A DNA stretch of 6,687 bases. Source: Bacillota bacterium. GTDB lineage: Bacteria > Bacillota > Dethiobacteria > DTU022. Location: assembly GCA_012510305.1 (NCBI GenBank), contig JAAZIE010000193.1, positions 1 through 6,687 on the forward strand, written 5' to 3'. Position numbers and translations under genes: made by a program. Below the pieces are notes generated by a model that did no database searches, was not told the DNA's origin, and saw only the letters and a list, made by a program, of their open reading frames with translations. Below, one piece after another: positions 6,190-6,687 of this stretch. Position 1 is the stretch's first letter; every line of letters begins with the position of its first letter.

Positions 6190-6687
6190 AAAAAAGCTGC
6201 CGGTCAGGCGGCTTGCAGAATATTTTTGGCGAGCGTTTTTCCCGCCCCGGTGTCTCACCTGTGAAAAGCTGCTGTCACCGGCGGCGCGGTTGCCCCTGTG
6301 CCGCTCCTGCATGACCACCTTTACCCCCGCCGGCCTGATCTGCCCACGCTGCGGCCGGCTGCTTTCCTCCGGTCAGCCCTGTTCCTGTGCGGTGGAGATC
6401 CTGCCCTTGCAGGGTCTTTTTGCTCTCTCCTGGTACGAGGGGGCCTGGAGGCAGATGCTGCACCGTTTTAAATTTAGGGGAAAGCGCGCCCTGGCCCGGC
6501 CCCTGGGGAGCTGGTTGGGCACGTCCCTGGGGGAGCAAACCTGCTGGGAGCTCGAGCTGGTTGTTCCGGTGCCGCTGCACCGCCGGCGGCAGCAGGAGCG
6601 GGGCTATAACCAGGCCCACCTGCTGGCTTATTTTACCGCGGGGGCACTGGGGCTGCCTTTGCGAACCCTGCTGGCCCGGCCCAAGGC
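6155..6687 (+). CDS. comF: ComF family protein (3' end outside window)
   Basis: The frame is open to the window end, giving 177 residues from GTG 6155. Eight cysteines form two zinc-ribbon pairs (Cys33/36, 49/52, 63/66, 76/78), followed by the ComF hallmarks HRFKFRGKR (103-111) and VPVPLHRRRQQERGYNQA (137-154). The C-terminal PRPP-binding loop expected of this phosphoribosyltransferase-like family lies past the window edge. In competent bacteria ComF acts in the cytoplasm on the DNA uptake pathway and interacts with helicase and recombination proteins; in many anaerobes competence is unproven. The start is uncertain: GTG 6155 and TTG 6164 both lie inside recD2, neither with a well-spaced ribosome site (AGGAGG at 6158-6163 abuts TTG 6164). 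The first 19 residues are very basic, and family similarity begins only near FFPPRC (28-33), so the true start may be later and non-standard. Confidence 0.9.
   Translation, partial: MRRLPGARKKTRKKLPVRRLAEYFWRAFFPPRCLTCEKLLSPAARLPLCRSCMTTFTPAGLICPRCGRLLSSGQPCSCAVEILPLQGLFALSWYEGAWRQMLHRFKFRGKRALARPLGSWLGTSLGEQTCWELELVVPVPLHRRRQQERGYNQAHLLAYFTAGALGLPLRTLLARPK

Noticed and set aside
5677..6318. Minus-strand open frame of 213 codons across the recD2-comF junction
   Set aside because: It is antisense to helicase motifs V and VI and the comF zinc cysteines, so it is a shadow.

Overview
The window reads as ordinary chromosome from a GC-rich (about 60% by eye), anaerobic, Gram-positive bacterium of the Clostridia, perhaps in the Moorella/Desulfotomaculum/Pelotomaculum range. 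The evidence is a CooC-type nickel ATPase (anaerobic CO dehydrogenase/acetyl-CoA synthase biology), an S-box (SAM-I) riboswitch with an intrinsic terminator in front of metK, a RecD2 helicase of the RecBC-independent type, strong AGGAGG ribosome sites and frequent GTG/TTG starts. This placement is an inference; no marker gene fixes the species. All genes lie on the plus strand, and no mobile element, tRNA, rRNA or CRISPR array was seen.

Left block (1-2405): the 3' part of a CoxE-like von Willebrand factor A (VWA) gene, cooC, which starts 44 nt before the VWA gene ends, and 22 nt further on a stand-alone phosphoribosyltransferase of unknown substrate. The tight packing suggests one operon that begins upstream of the window. 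CoxE-type VWA proteins usually work with MoxR/CoxD AAA+ ATPases, so such a gene may lie just upstream. The pairing with CooC suggests a metalloenzyme maturation locus.

Middle (2406-2720, 315 nt without a gene): about 90 nt with nothing convincing, then a probable sigma-A promoter (TTGACT, 17-nt spacer, TAGTTT), a small leader hairpin, a clear SAM-I aptamer, a rho-independent terminator hairpin with a U-rich tail, and the metK ribosome-binding site. This is the classical design in which high S-adenosylmethionine stops transcription before metK.

Right block (2721-6687): metK (SAM synthetase), recD2 (5'-3' DNA helicase) and the 5' part of comF (competence-associated zinc-ribbon phosphoribosyltransferase). 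The metK-recD2 gap is 22 nt and recD2 probably overlaps comF by 35 nt. No terminator was seen between them, so the SAM riboswitch may also influence the helicase and competence genes. I see no clearly new system. The best second-look items are the VWA-CooC-phosphoribosyltransferase association, the reach of SAM control over recD2/comF, and a repeated GAGGAGG/CCTCCTC complementarity in the metK leader.
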